The notes beneath the pieces were generated by a model. That model had not been told where the DNA came from. It ran no database searches and saw nothing but the letters and a program-made list of their open reading frames with translations. A DNA stretch of 64,000 nucleotides from Antarctobacter heliothermus. GTDB taxonomy: Bacteria; Pseudomonadota; Alphaproteobacteria; Rhodobacterales; Rhodobacteraceae. A program made the position numbers and the translations under genes. Below are positions 52,613-61,054 of this stretch, in pieces. The stretch is from assembly GCF_002237555.1 (NCBI RefSeq), contig NZ_CP022540.1, positions 1,806,501 through 1,870,500 on the forward strand, in the 5' to 3' direction. The number at the start of each line of letters is the position of its first letter. Position 1 is the first letter of the stretch.

Positions 52613-54223
52613 ATGCAACGTGTGGAGATGACGAGCTACGAGGCCGCCTGCGAGCGCTTCGAATGGCGGGTGCCAGAGAGGTTCAACTACGGCGGCGACG
52701 TGGTGGATGCCTGGGCGGAGGACCCTGAGCGCATGGCGCTGATCTGGGTGAATGAGGCGGGCGAAGAGCGACGGTTCACCTATGCCGACATCCGCGACCT
52801 GACCAACCGCTTCGCCAATTACCTGACTGCCAAGGGCGTCAAAAAGGGCGACCGCGTGCTGATCATGCTGCCGCGCATCCCGGAGTGGCAGATCGCCATG
52901 GTCGGCTGCAACAAGATCGGCGCCATCCCGATCCCTTGCGTCACCATGCTGACCGAGAAGGACGTGACCTATCGCATGGAGCATTCCGGCGCGGAGGCGG
53001 TGGTGACGACCGCGGCAGAGACGCAAAAGGTCGCCAGTGACCCCAAAGTCCGGCTCTCCGTCGGCGCGACAGATGGCTGGGATGACTTCGAGACCGAAAT
53101 GTTGCGGCACAGTGCCGATTTCACGCCCGTCCGGATCGAGGCCGAAGACCCGGCGATCATGTTCTACACCTCCGGCTCGACCGGTCTGCCAAAGGGCGTG
53201 CTGCATGCCAGCCGGGCGCTGTTTTCCTGGCGGGTCTCGGCCTGGTACTGGCTGTCGCTGACCGAGCAGGACGTGATGTGGTGTACCGCCGACACCGGCT
53301 GGTCAAAGGCCGGCACGTCGATCCTCTACGGCCCGTGGAGCTGCGGCGCGACGGTGCTGTTCTATGACGGCCCCTTCGACCTCGAAAAGCGGCTGGAATT
53401 GATTGAGCGCCACAAGGTCAGCGTATACTGCGCCGCCGCCACCGAGATCCGGCAGTTGGTTCAGGTGGACACCTCGGGCCATGATCTCTCGGCGCTGCGG
53501 CTGTCGGTTTCGGCAGGCGAGTCGGTGAACCCCGAAATCGTCCGGGCGTGGTCGGACAAGACCGGCGCGCTGCTGCTCGACGGGTATGGCCAGACCGAGA
53601 CGCTGATGACCGTGCTCAACTATCCGCAGATGGCGGTGAAGCCCGGCGCGATGGGCAAGCCGCTGCCGGGCACAGAGGCCGCAATCCTGGCCGAGGACGG
53701 GCGTGAGGCACCAACCGGCACCCCCGGACAGCTGGCGATCCGCTGCCCGCATCCGCAGCTGATGCTGGGCTATTGGGACAACCCCGGCAAGACGGCCGAG
53801 AGCTACCAGACCGTGGACGGCGTGACCTGGTTTTTGACGGGCGACACCGCCAGTATGGACGCGGACGGCTACCTGTTCTTTGGTGGCCGAGACGACGACG
53901 TGATCAACTCGTCGGGCTACCGCATCGGACCTATGGAGGTGGAGAATGCCTTGATGGAGCATGAGGCCGTGTTGGAATGCGCCGCCGTCGCCAGCCCCTG
54001 CGAGACCCGCGGCGAGGTGGTGAAGGCCTTCATCATCCTGAAGTCCGGGTATACCCCGAGCGACGCGCTCGCCAAGGAATTGCAGGATTTTACCAAGGCC
54101 CTGACCGCACCCTACAAGTACCCGCGCAGGATCGCCTTTGTCGACGCATTGCCCAAGACGCCCACCGGAAAGATCCAGCGGCGGCGGCTGAAACAGCAGG
54201 AGTTCGCGGGGCAGCCCGCGTGA
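52613..54223 (+). CDS. Acyl-CoA synthetase (AMP-forming; LvaE/benzoate-CoA ligase-like)
   Basis: The 536-residue adenylate-forming enzyme has the P-loop motif MFYTSGSTGLPKGV, the core LLDGYGQTETLM, the hinge SSGYRIGPMEVEN and the C-terminal catalytic lysine in PKTPTGKIQRRRL. It activates a carboxylic acid to its CoA thioester for the two enzymes encoded upstream. GGAGGAGC precedes ATG 52613. It is the last gene of the operon and is followed by two hairpins. Confidence 0.9.
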   Translation: MQRVEMTSYEAACERFEWRVPERFNYGGDVVDAWAEDPERMALIWVNEAGEERRFTYADIRDLTNRFANYLTAKGVKKGDRVLIMLPRIPEWQIAMVGCNKIGAIPIPCVTMLTEKDVTYRMEHSGAEAVVTTAAETQKVASDPKVRLSVGATDGWDDFETEMLRHSADFTPVRIEAEDPAIMFYTSGSTGLPKGVLHASRALFSWRVSAWYWLSLTEQDVMWCTADTGWSKAGTSILYGPWSCGATVLFYDGPFDLEKRLELIERHKVSVYCAAATEIRQLVQVDTSGHDLSALRLSVSAGESVNPEIVRAWSDKTGALLLDGYGQTETLMTVLNYPQMAVKPGAMGKPLPGTEAAILAEDGREAPTGTPGQLAIRCPHPQLMLGYWDNPGKTAESYQTVDGVTWFLTGDTASMDADGYLFFGGRDDDVINSSGYRIGPMEVENALMEHEAVLECAAVASPCETRGEVVKAFIILKSGYTPSDALAKELQDFTKALTAPYKYPRRIAFVDALPKTPTGKIQRRRLKQQEFAGQPA

Positions 54224-54234
54224 CTTGAACAACC

Positions 54235-54298
54235 GTCCCGGCCTCGCGCCGGGACCTCTCGGTCGGTCGAACAAGAGGCCCCGGATCAAGTCCGGGGC
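54235..54298. terminator. Two tandem hairpins between convergent operons
   Basis: GTCCCGGC/GCCGGGAC (54235-54255) and GCCCCGGA/TCCGGGGC (54278-54298) each form perfect 8-bp stems with 5-base loops in the 103-bp gap between the convergent synthetase and CoA-transferase genes. They probably act as a bidirectional terminator or transcript-end stabiliser; no T-run is present. Confidence 0.6.
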
Positions 54299-54326
54299 GC
54301 GTGTCGTGTGCGGCAACCGTCTGCGC

Positions 54327-55421
54327 TCAGTCGAAGCCTTCGCCCTGGTGCTCCCCGACACCCGGCGCCCGCCGCAGCGGCGCGTTGTCATAGGCCGAGA
54401 ACTTCACCGGCTGGCGCAACACCGGCTGCACTGTCCCATCCTGCCGCGTGACCTCGTCAAACAGACCGCGCGTCCGGAACTGCGGGTCCTCTGCAAGCTC
54501 CTCACGACGCAACGCAGGCCCCCACATCTGCCCCGAGGCCTCGAACACTGCTTCCCAATGCGAGATGGGCTTTTCGAGGATGCGCGCTGCGATCCTCGCG
54601 ACGAGTTCGTCTCGCCGATCCACGCGTTCCGGACGGGTCAGACCTACGCCCTCGGTCAGCCCGACATCACGGCACAGTTGATCCCAATAGGCATCTTCAT
54701 GTGCGACCGAGGTCGTCAGCCATCGCCCGTCCGAGGTCTCGTAAAGCGCATAGCCGGGATCGCGCTGCGGCAGGCTGGCGTCCTCAGCGGCGTCGGCGGC
54801 AATGAAGGGCGTCTGCAAGGCCAGCACCGCGTCACTCATGGCGATGTCGACATGGGTGCCTTGCCCGGTCCGCTCGCGGGCCAGCAACGCCGACAACACG
54901 CCGGTCAGCGCATAGAGCGCCGAGACAGAATCGCCCAGCAGCACCGCCGGGGGCAGACCGTCGACCGCTCCGTTGATGCGCTCGCCCAAGGCGCCGCCGA
55001 GGCCCTGAAAGGTCAGGTCATGCGCGGGGCGCATCCGGTAGGGCCCGCTCTGGCCGAAGCCCGATATCGACACATAGATCAACCGCGGGTTCACCGCGCT
55101 CAGGTCGTCGTACCCGAGGCCAAGCTTCGCCAGCTTGCCCGGCCGAAAACCTTCGAGAAACACGTCGGCCTGTTCAATGAGGCTCAGGAGTGCCGCCTTC
55201 TGCGCCGGATCGCGCGCATCCAGAGCCACCGAGCGCTTGTTGCGGTTCAGCCCCTCGTAGAACGACGGCAGAAACCGCGAGGGATCGCCGCCCGGCCGCT
55301 CCACCTGGATCACATCGGCGCCCATGTCCGACAGGGTCAGCGTGCAGAACGGCCCGGGATATTGTTCGGCCATCGAGACGATCTTCAGCCCTTCGAGGGC
55401 GCCGGGTTTGCGCTCTGCCAT
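54327..55421 (-). CDS. CaiB/BaiF-family CoA-transferase (alpha-methylacyl-CoA racemase-like)
   Basis: The 364-residue family III protein shows GADVIQVERPGGDPSR, EGFRPGKLAKLGLGYDDL and SGFGQSGPYRMRPAHDL. The His-Asp in PAHDL resembles racemase members (AMACR), while CoA-transferases share the same fold. It could interconvert 2-methylacyl-CoA epimers or move CoA between acids. Its ATG overlaps the SDR gene stop by one base (TGATG), so the two are coupled and share the operator at 56219. Confidence 0.85.
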   Translation of the reverse strand: MAERKPGALEGLKIVSMAEQYPGPFCTLTLSDMGADVIQVERPGGDPSRFLPSFYEGLNRNKRSVALDARDPAQKAALLSLIEQADVFLEGFRPGKLAKLGLGYDDLSAVNPRLIYVSISGFGQSGPYRMRPAHDLTFQGLGGALGERINGAVDGLPPAVLLGDSVSALYALTGVLSALLARERTGQGTHVDIAMSDAVLALQTPFIAADAAEDASLPQRDPGYALYETSDGRWLTTSVAHEDAYWDQLCRDVGLTEGVGLTRPERVDRRDELVARIAARILEKPISHWEAVFEASGQMWGPALRREELAEDPQFRTRGLFDEVTRQDGTVQPVLRQPVKFSAYDNAPLRRAPGVGEHQGEGFD

Positions 55422-56170
55422 CAGATCGCCCAGCTCTGTGCGTCGTCGACCGTCAGCGCTTCGCCATTGACGAAATGGCTACGCGGATCGACGAGAAACA
55501 GAAGCGCGCTGTCGAGGTCCTTCGGCTCGCCCACACGGCGGCGCGGCAGCTTGGCCAGCTCGGCCTTGCCCTGATCGGTCTCCCAAAATTCGTCGTTGAT
55601 CGAGGTGCGAATATAACCCGGACACAACGCGTTGACGCGGATGCCGTGCTGGCCCCATTCCAGCGCATGTCCGGCGGTGAGATGCCGGATCGCCGCCTTC
55701 GACATGGTGTAGAGCGACACCCCCTTGGCGACCCGTGTCGACAGCATCGAAGAGACGTTGACGATGCACCCCTCGCGACCCTCGTCGATCCAGCGCTCGG
55801 CGCAGAGCTGGGACAGCCGCCAGGGCGCACGGACGTTGACCGCCATGGTCTGTTCGAAATCCTCAAGTGTCGCCTTGTGGGCGCGGGCGGGCCTGCTGAT
55901 ACCGGCGTTGTTGACCAGGATGTCGGGCGTGCCCATCTGCTCGGATACGGCTATGATCAGCGCATCGGGTGCGGCAGGATCCGCTGCATCAAAGCCGAAG
56001 GCCTGCGCCTGGCCGCCCTCTGCGGTGATCCGCGCCACCAGGTCGTCAAGCTTGCCGGTGCTGCGTGCGGCCACTGCGACGGCGGCGCCCTGCGCGGCCA
56101 GTGTCAGGGCGAACTGATAGCCCAGCCCCGACGACGCGCCGGTCACCACCGCGATCTTGCCTTCAAGCAT
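55421..56170 (-). CDS. Short-chain dehydrogenase/reductase
   Basis: The 249-residue classical SDR has TGASSGLG (11-18), NNAGISR, the catalytic Ser in VNVSSM and YTMSK (Tyr/Lys). It is of normal length. It may oxidise or reduce a hydroxy/keto acyl-CoA in this pathway, for example the C4 ketone-to-hydroxyl step of an lva-type route, which would be LvaD-like. It is the first gene of a two-gene operon with the CaiB-type gene and has an operator-like site about 50 bp upstream. Confidence 0.88.
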   Translation of the reverse strand: MLEGKIAVVTGASSGLGYQFALTLAAQGAAVAVAARSTGKLDDLVARITAEGGQAQAFGFDAADPAAPDALIIAVSEQMGTPDILVNNAGISRPARAHKATLEDFEQTMAVNVRAPWRLSQLCAERWIDEGREGCIVNVSSMLSTRVAKGVSLYTMSKAAIRHLTAGHALEWGQHGIRVNALCPGYIRTSINDEFWETDQGKAELAKLPRRRVGEPKDLDSALLFLVDPRSHFVNGEALTVDDAQSWAI

Positions 56171-56218
56171 GTGTTTCCTCCTCCGAAACTGCGTTTGCCT
56201 TGAACGCTATCATGCGCA

Positions 56219-56235
56219 TTAGTGTCGGACAATAA
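56219..56235. promoter_or_regulatory. Operator candidate TTAGTGTCGGACAATAA upstream of the SDR-CaiB operon
   Basis: This near-palindrome (TTAkTGTCsGACAmTAA) lies in the 77-bp gap upstream of the SDR gene. It matches the site at 50291-50307 in opposite orientation and partly those at 60208-60266. It is a likely binding site for the GntR regulator encoded at 60305. Confidence 0.6.
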
Positions 56236-56247
56236 TAGAATGGCGCC

Positions 56248-57132
56248 TCAGGCGGCTTCACCGAAGAACCGCGCCTGCAGGGTCTGCCGGACCGAGGGGT
56301 TGCGGGTCAGTTCGATGAACCGGCGCACCTCCAGCCGCAACGCCGGCTCTATGGGCATTTGCAGCCCGTGATAAATGGCCTCGGCAATCAACCTCTGCTC
56401 GGGTCGCTCGGCCACACCGTCCCGCGTCAACCCGGCGTTTAGCGCGTGGAAGTACCGCTCGATCTCCGGCGCAGTCGGGCCACGATAGCCGCGCACCATC
56501 CATCGCTGTTCGGCTGCGGGGTTGTCCAAAAGCCACCGGCGGGCTGCATCTCGCAGGGCACCTGCAGGGACAACATCGGTCAGCAGGCCCAAAGATCGCG
56601 CTTCCGACACATCGTAGGTAGTCCCCTGCAACATATCCCCCGTCACCCGCTGCCACGGCGCCAACCGCGTCAGACGTTGCGTGCCACCAAAGCCCGTCAT
56701 CAGCCCGAGCCCGGCCTCGGGCAGGCCGAGTTTGATCGCCGGATCGTCCACGGCGAACCGCGCATGTGCCGCCAGCGCCATCTCGAAACCGCCGCCGAGA
56801 CAATGCCCGTTGATCGCCGCGGCCACCGGCTTGCCGCAGGTCTCCAGCCGGTAAAGGCTGTCTTTGACGCGGGCCATGACGGACCAGAGATCCTCGGCAG
56901 GTATGTCAAAGAACTCGCCAACCATGCGCAGGTCCGCGCCGGCGTGGAACGAGGCCTTGCCGGAGGTGATCAGCACGCCGCGAACGCTCGGGTCCGAGGC
57001 CACCTGATCTACCAAGCCCACCCATTCCGAGATGGCATCAGTGGAAAACACGTTGACCTTGCGGTCCGGATCGTCCCAGCGCAGTTCTGCGATGCCATGG
57101 CCGTCGACGCCGAGAGTAATGATCCTGCTCAT
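56248..57132 (-). CDS. Enoyl-CoA hydratase/isomerase-family protein
   Basis: The 294-residue crotonase-fold protein keeps both catalytic glutamates (LGGGFEMAL and LPEAGLG) and the oxyanion-hole segment ASFHAGADLRM. Its C-terminal tail (RRFIELTRNPSVRQTLQARFF) resembles the hydratase half of FadB/FadJ multi-enzymes but ends there, without the dehydrogenase half. The ATG at 57132 overlaps the thiolase stop (ATGA). It hydrates enoyl-CoA in a beta-oxidation-like cycle. Confidence 0.88.
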   Translation of the reverse strand: MSRIITLGVDGHGIAELRWDDPDRKVNVFSTDAISEWVGLVDQVASDPSVRGVLITSGKASFHAGADLRMVGEFFDIPAEDLWSVMARVKDSLYRLETCGKPVAAAINGHCLGGGFEMALAAHARFAVDDPAIKLGLPEAGLGLMTGFGGTQRLTRLAPWQRVTGDMLQGTTYDVSEARSLGLLTDVVPAGALRDAARRWLLDNPAAEQRWMVRGYRGPTAPEIERYFHALNAGLTRDGVAERPEQRLIAEAIYHGLQMPIEPALRLEVRRFIELTRNPSVRQTLQARFFGEAA

Positions 57133-58355
57133 GCGCTTTCTCCCTCCATCCGTTCGATCACCATGGCGATCGCCTGTCCCGTCGCCGCGCAAAGCGTGGC
57201 GCAGCCGAACTGCTTGTCCGCGCGCTCCAACTCGTCGAGCAGCGTGCCCAGGATCATCGCCCCCGTGGCCCCCAGTGGATGGCCCATGGCGATGGCCCCG
57301 CCGTTGACGTTCATCCGGTCCGGACTGACGCCGGTTTCCTCCTGGAAATAAAGAACCACAGAGGCAAAGGCTTCGTTCAGCTCCCACAGGTCGATGTCGG
57401 CATAGCCCAGACCGGCCTGCTTCAGCGCCCGGTCGCAGGCGGCCTTGGGTCCGGTCAGCATGATTGTCGGCTCGGACCCTACCGAGGCCAGCCCGAGGAT
57501 GCGGGCGCGTGGCGTCAGGCCGTTCTCTTTGCCGGCTTTTTCAGACCCCAGAAGAACCGCCGCCGCGCCATCGACGATCTGCGAGGAATTCCCGGCATGG
57601 TGGACGTATTTCAGCGCGCCGATCTCGGGGTACTTCTGCTCCGCAACGGCGTCATATCCCATCTTCTTCGCGTAGCGCTCAAAAGAGGGGTTCAGCGCGC
57701 CCAGGGACTGCATGTCCGCCCCAGGCCGGATGGCCTCGTCACGGTCGAGCATGGTCAGGCCGTTGCGGTCCTTCACCGGCACGATGGACCGGGCAAAGCG
57801 CCCCTTTTCCCAAGCGCGGCCGGCCCGGCGCTGGCTCTCCACCGCCAGCGCATCCACGTCGTCGCGGCTGTATCCGCGCAGCGTGGCGATCAGGTCGGCC
57901 GAAATGCCCTGCGGCACCGATTTGCGCGGGATGGCGATGCCGGGATCGGCCAGAACCGGCATGCCCGACGACAGCATGGGAATCCGGCTCATCATCTCGA
58001 CCCCGCCGGCCACGGCCAAGCCGACCTCGCCGCTGGCCACCTTGCCCGCTGCGATGGCGCAGGCTTCCAGCCCCGAGGCGCAAAAGCGGTTGATCTGGAC
58101 GCCGGGAACCGCCTCGTCATAGCCCGCCTCCAGCGCTGCCGTGCGCGCGATGTCGCCGCCCTGATCGGCCACCGGATCGACGCAGCCGAGCACCACGTCG
58201 CCGACGGCTGAGGTGTCGAGGTTCGACCGTTCCTTCAACGCTTTAAGCGGGACCGTGGCCAGCTCCACCGGGCTGAGTTCTGCCAGCGCGCCGACCGAGG
58301 CCTTGCCTTTGCCGCGCGGCGTGCGCACAGCGTCGAAAATCCGAACATGTTGCAT
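57129..58355 (-). CDS. Acetyl-CoA C-acyltransferase (thiolase)
   Basis: The 408-residue thiolase has nucleophile Cys92 (NRFCASGLEA), the GGAIAMGHPLGATGA block with its His and the C-terminal GCATLCAATGQAIA block with the second Cys. It cleaves 3-ketoacyl-CoA with CoA in the final step of the pathway. Genes run SDR, thiolase, hydratase on the minus strand with a 9-base gap and a 4-base overlap, forming a compact beta-oxidation operon. Confidence 0.93.
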   Translation of the reverse strand: MQHVRIFDAVRTPRGKGKASVGALAELSPVELATVPLKALKERSNLDTSAVGDVVLGCVDPVADQGGDIARTAALEAGYDEAVPGVQINRFCASGLEACAIAAGKVASGEVGLAVAGGVEMMSRIPMLSSGMPVLADPGIAIPRKSVPQGISADLIATLRGYSRDDVDALAVESQRRAGRAWEKGRFARSIVPVKDRNGLTMLDRDEAIRPGADMQSLGALNPSFERYAKKMGYDAVAEQKYPEIGALKYVHHAGNSSQIVDGAAAVLLGSEKAGKENGLTPRARILGLASVGSEPTIMLTGPKAACDRALKQAGLGYADIDLWELNEAFASVVLYFQEETGVSPDRMNVNGGAIAMGHPLGATGAMILGTLLDELERADKQFGCATLCAATGQAIAMVIERMEGESA

Positions 58356-58364
58356 GGTCAGCCC

Positions 58365-59117
58365 CTATTTCGCGGTCATGCGCAGCGCGCCGTCGAGCCG
58401 GATCACCTCGCCGTTAAGCATCGGGTTGGCAAAGATCGCGGCAACCAGATCTGCGAATTCCTCGGCCTTCCCAAGACGCGGCGGGAACGGCACCTTGGCG
58501 CCAAGCGATTCCTGCACCTCCTGCGGCAGACCGGCCATCATCGGCGTCTCGAAGATGCCCGGCGCAATGGCCATCACACGGATGCCCGACCGCGCCAATT
58601 CCCGCGCCGCCGGCAGCGTCAGGCTGACCACGCCGCCCTTGGACGCCGCATAGGCCGCCTGGCCGATCTGGCCGTCGAAAGCCGCGACCGAGGCGGTGTT
58701 TACGATCACTCCGCGCTCTCCGTCCGGCCCCGGCTCAGCCCCCGCAATTGCTTCAGCCGCGAGGCGCATCGTGTTGAAGGTGCCGACGAGGTTGATCGAG
58801 ACCGCACGCGCGAAGCTGTCGAGGTCATGCGGCCCGTCGCGGCCGACGATCTTTTCTCCGGGCGCGACGCCGGCGCAATTCACCAGCCCATGCAGGCAGC
58901 CGAAGCGGGTTTTCGCGGTCCCGATGGCCTTTGCCACCTGTTCGGCGGAGGTCACATCGGCCCGGACCATCACCTTGCGGTCATCCTCTGCCGCGCCATC
59001 GATGTTGATGTCGAGCCCGACCACATTCGCCCCGCCTGCCATGAGCCGTGTCACGACCCCCGCGCCGAGACCGGAACTCGCGCCCGTGACCAGTATCGTC
59101 TTGCCTGCAATGTCCAT
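58365..59117 (-). CDS. SDR-family 3-hydroxyacyl-CoA dehydrogenase (HSD10-like)
   Basis: The 250-residue SDR has TGASSGLG (11-18), [10 protein letters not shown], a catalytic Ser in VNTASVAAF and YAASK. The overall pattern ([46 protein letters not shown]) is characteristic of type II 3-hydroxyacyl-CoA dehydrogenase/HSD17B10 relatives. It would form 3-ketoacyl-CoA for the adjacent thiolase. It is the first gene of this operon and divergent from the AraC gene. Confidence 0.9.
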   Translation of the reverse strand: MDIAGKTILVTGASSGLGAGVVTRLMAGGANVVGLDINIDGAAEDDRKVMVRADVTSAEQVAKAIGTAKTRFGCLHGLVNCAGVAPGEKIVGRDGPHDLDSFARAVSINLVGTFNTMRLAAEAIAGAEPGPDGERGVIVNTASVAAFDGQIGQAAYAASKGGVVSLTLPAARELARSGIRVMAIAPGIFETPMMAGLPQEVQESLGAKVPFPPRLGKAEEFADLVAAIFANPMLNGEVIRLDGALRMTAK

Positions 59118-59205
59118 GCTGTCCTCCCTCAGTGGCTTGGCTCAGATCGGTAGGGCGTGCCTGCATGGCAAACAATGATATTTTCGTTCCAATTCGTGAC
59201 TGAAA

Positions 59206-60231
59206 ATGCCATATGAAAGCATGTCAGACCTCACGGCACCGGTCTCTCCGGTCTTCATCGACGAAGCCTTCGATTGCGCCCGCCGCGTAGGTCTCGATGC
59301 GGCGCCGATTGCCCGTCGGATCGCGCCGGACGGGCCAATGACGCTGGCGCAATACGGGGAGTTCTGGTTCGCGCTCGCTCAGGAGATGCAGGACGAAATG
59401 CTGGGCATGACTGCGCATCCGATGCGGCCGGGAAGCTTTGCGCTGATGTGTCATGCCATCCGTGGCGCACCGACCTTGGGCAAGGCGCTGGAGCGCGCGC
59501 TTTGGGCCTTGGACGTGATGGTCGGCGGGCCGCGCGGACGGGTCACGGTCCGGAACGCGCAGGCCATCATCGCCTTCACCGACGACGGACCGCCGGTCTC
59601 GGCCTTCGCCTATCGCACGCTTATGATCGTTTTGCTGGGACCGCTCTGCTGGCTGGCGCGGCGGCGATTGCCCTTGGTACAGGTGGCCTTTCGCTGCGCT
59701 GCGCCCGAGGGGGCCGAGGCCTATTCGCGCCTGTTCGGCACCGAGGTTCAGTTCGACGCGCCGGAAACACAGGTGGTGATCGACGCCGCGCCTCTGACCC
59801 TGCCGGTCAACCGCAGCGAGGCCGCCCTGAAGCGCTACCTGAAACAGGCGCCCGGCAACCTGCTGGTGGGCTATCGCGGCATGGACGACGTGACCGGGCA
59901 GGTCCGCGCGCTCTTGTCACGCACATCGCCGCGGGATTGGCCGGACTTCGACAGTCTCGCCCGGCAGTTCCGCATGTCGCCCAGCACCTTGCGTCGGCAG
60001 TTCAAGGATCAGGGCGAGAACTATCGCAAGCTGACGTCCGAGTTGCGCGCGGCCCGAGCCAGGCACCTTCTGACCAAGACCGACACGTCGGTTGCCGATG
60101 TGGCCGATCTAATGGGGTATACCGAGCCGAGTGCATTTTTCCGGGCCTTCCAAGGGTGGGCTGGGACCTCCCCGGCGCGGTACAGAGCAGACAGCCAGCA
60201 GACTTCTACTGTGTCGGACGATATTGAGTAA
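59206..60231 (+). CDS. AraC-family transcriptional regulator (arabinose-binding-like N-terminal domain)
   Basis: The protein of up to 341 residues has the OruR/MmsR-like N-terminal ligand domain (about 15-205) and a C-terminal double HTH (LARQFRMSPSTLRRQFKDQGENYRKL, then VADVADLMGYTEPSAFFRAFQGWAGTSPARYR). Starts at 59206 or 59221 are both possible, and no clear ribosome-binding site is visible. It is divergent from the beta-oxidation operon (88-bp gap) and probably regulates it, typically as an acid or acyl-CoA-responsive activator. Confidence 0.9.
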   Translation: MPYESMSDLTAPVSPVFIDEAFDCARRVGLDAAPIARRIAPDGPMTLAQYGEFWFALAQEMQDEMLGMTAHPMRPGSFALMCHAIRGAPTLGKALERALWALDVMVGGPRGRVTVRNAQAIIAFTDDGPPVSAFAYRTLMIVLLGPLCWLARRRLPLVQVAFRCAAPEGAEAYSRLFGTEVQFDAPETQVVIDAAPLTLPVNRSEAALKRYLKQAPGNLLVGYRGMDDVTGQVRALLSRTSPRDWPDFDSLARQFRMSPSTLRRQFKDQGENYRKLTSELRAARARHLLTKTDTSVADVADLMGYTEPSAFFRAFQGWAGTSPARYRADSQQTSTVSDDIE

Positions 60232-60276
60232 ATGACGAAACCTCTCGCATTAGCGTCGGTCAGCATGTAAGCTGAC
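60208..60276. promoter_or_regulatory. Operator-like cluster upstream of the GntR gene
   Basis: ACTGTGTCGGACGATAT (60208-60224), lying inside the AraC gene's 3' end, and TTAGCGTCGGTCAGCAT (60250-60266) resemble the 50291 and 56219 sites. A perfect GTCAGC-ATGTAA-GCTGAC dyad (60259-60276) overlaps the second. The cluster ends 29 bp before the GntR ATG, consistent with autoregulation. Confidence 0.5.
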
Positions 60277-60304
60277 GTTGCGTATGTCATCGTGAAAGTT
60301 GCCC

Positions 60305-61051
60305 ATGAAGCTCGACCTCGACACCACTGCCGATCTGCCCGTGTTTCGGCAGCTCGCGCTTGCCCTGCAAACGAAAATCCTCTCGGGCGAGTTGCAGCCC
60401 GGGGCGCGTATGCCCGCCGAAACCGCGCTGGCCAGCGAAAATGGCATCCACCGCTCGACCGTGCGCGAGGCGATCCGGTCGCTGGAACAGCAAGGCCTGC
60501 TTTATCGCGAAGAAGGCAAGCGCAAGCTTTTCGTGTCCCGACCCGATACCGAGGAGCTGTCGCGCCGCCTAGTGACTCCCTTGGTGATGAACGGCGTCAC
60601 CTTCGAGGAGATCTGGGAGGCGATCCGCGCGCTTGACCCCGTGGCGGCGGAGGCCGCGGCGAACCGGCGCAACGCCGACAATCTGGCGGCGTTGGAGGAC
60701 AATATCTCCCGGACCAGAGCGGCGATGGACGACCCCGACGCCCTGGTCAAACTGGATATCGAATTTCACGAGTTGATTGCTCTGGCCGCCAACAACCGGG
60801 TGATCCAGTCGCTGAGGTTGCCGATCAGCGACCTGTTCTACCCGTCGTTCCAGACCGTGATGACCAGCCTCAACGCCAGCGAACGCCTGCTGACCGCGCA
60901 TGAAAAGATCCTGCAGGCGATCAAGTGGGGCGACGCGGATGAGGCCAAGGCCTGGATGATCAAGCACATCAACGACTTCCGCAAGGGATACGAACTGGCC
61001 AGCCTCGACATCACCGATCCGGCGGTCTTCCCAAAGGCGCGGCAGGCTTGA
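60305..61051 (+). CDS. GntR-family (FCD) transcriptional regulator
   Basis: The 248-residue protein has an N-terminal winged HTH (about 8-75; MPAETALASENGIHRSTVREAIRSLEQQGLLYREEGKRKLFV) and an FCD effector domain with the FHELIALAAN and TAHEKILQAIKWGD segments that normally hold the ligand or metal. ATG 60305 was preferred to the TTG at 60299, although the ribosome-binding site is weak. Operator-like TGTCGGACA elements upstream of this gene, of the kinase operon and of the SDR-CaiB operon suggest it governs the whole acyl-CoA cluster. Confidence 0.88.
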   Translation: MKLDLDTTADLPVFRQLALALQTKILSGELQPGARMPAETALASENGIHRSTVREAIRSLEQQGLLYREEGKRKLFVSRPDTEELSRRLVTPLVMNGVTFEEIWEAIRALDPVAAEAAANRRNADNLAALEDNISRTRAAMDDPDALVKLDIEFHELIALAANNRVIQSLRLPISDLFYPSFQTVMTSLNASERLLTAHEKILQAIKWGDADEAKAWMIKHINDFRKGYELASLDITDPAVFPKARQA

Positions 61052-61054
61052 GAC

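Noticed and set aside
53303..54391. 362-codon minus-strand open frame
   Set aside because: Antisense to the acyl-CoA synthetase; composition typical of a shadow frame.
54225..55574. 449-codon plus-strand open frame
   Set aside because: Antisense to the CaiB-type gene and the two terminator hairpins; no motif.
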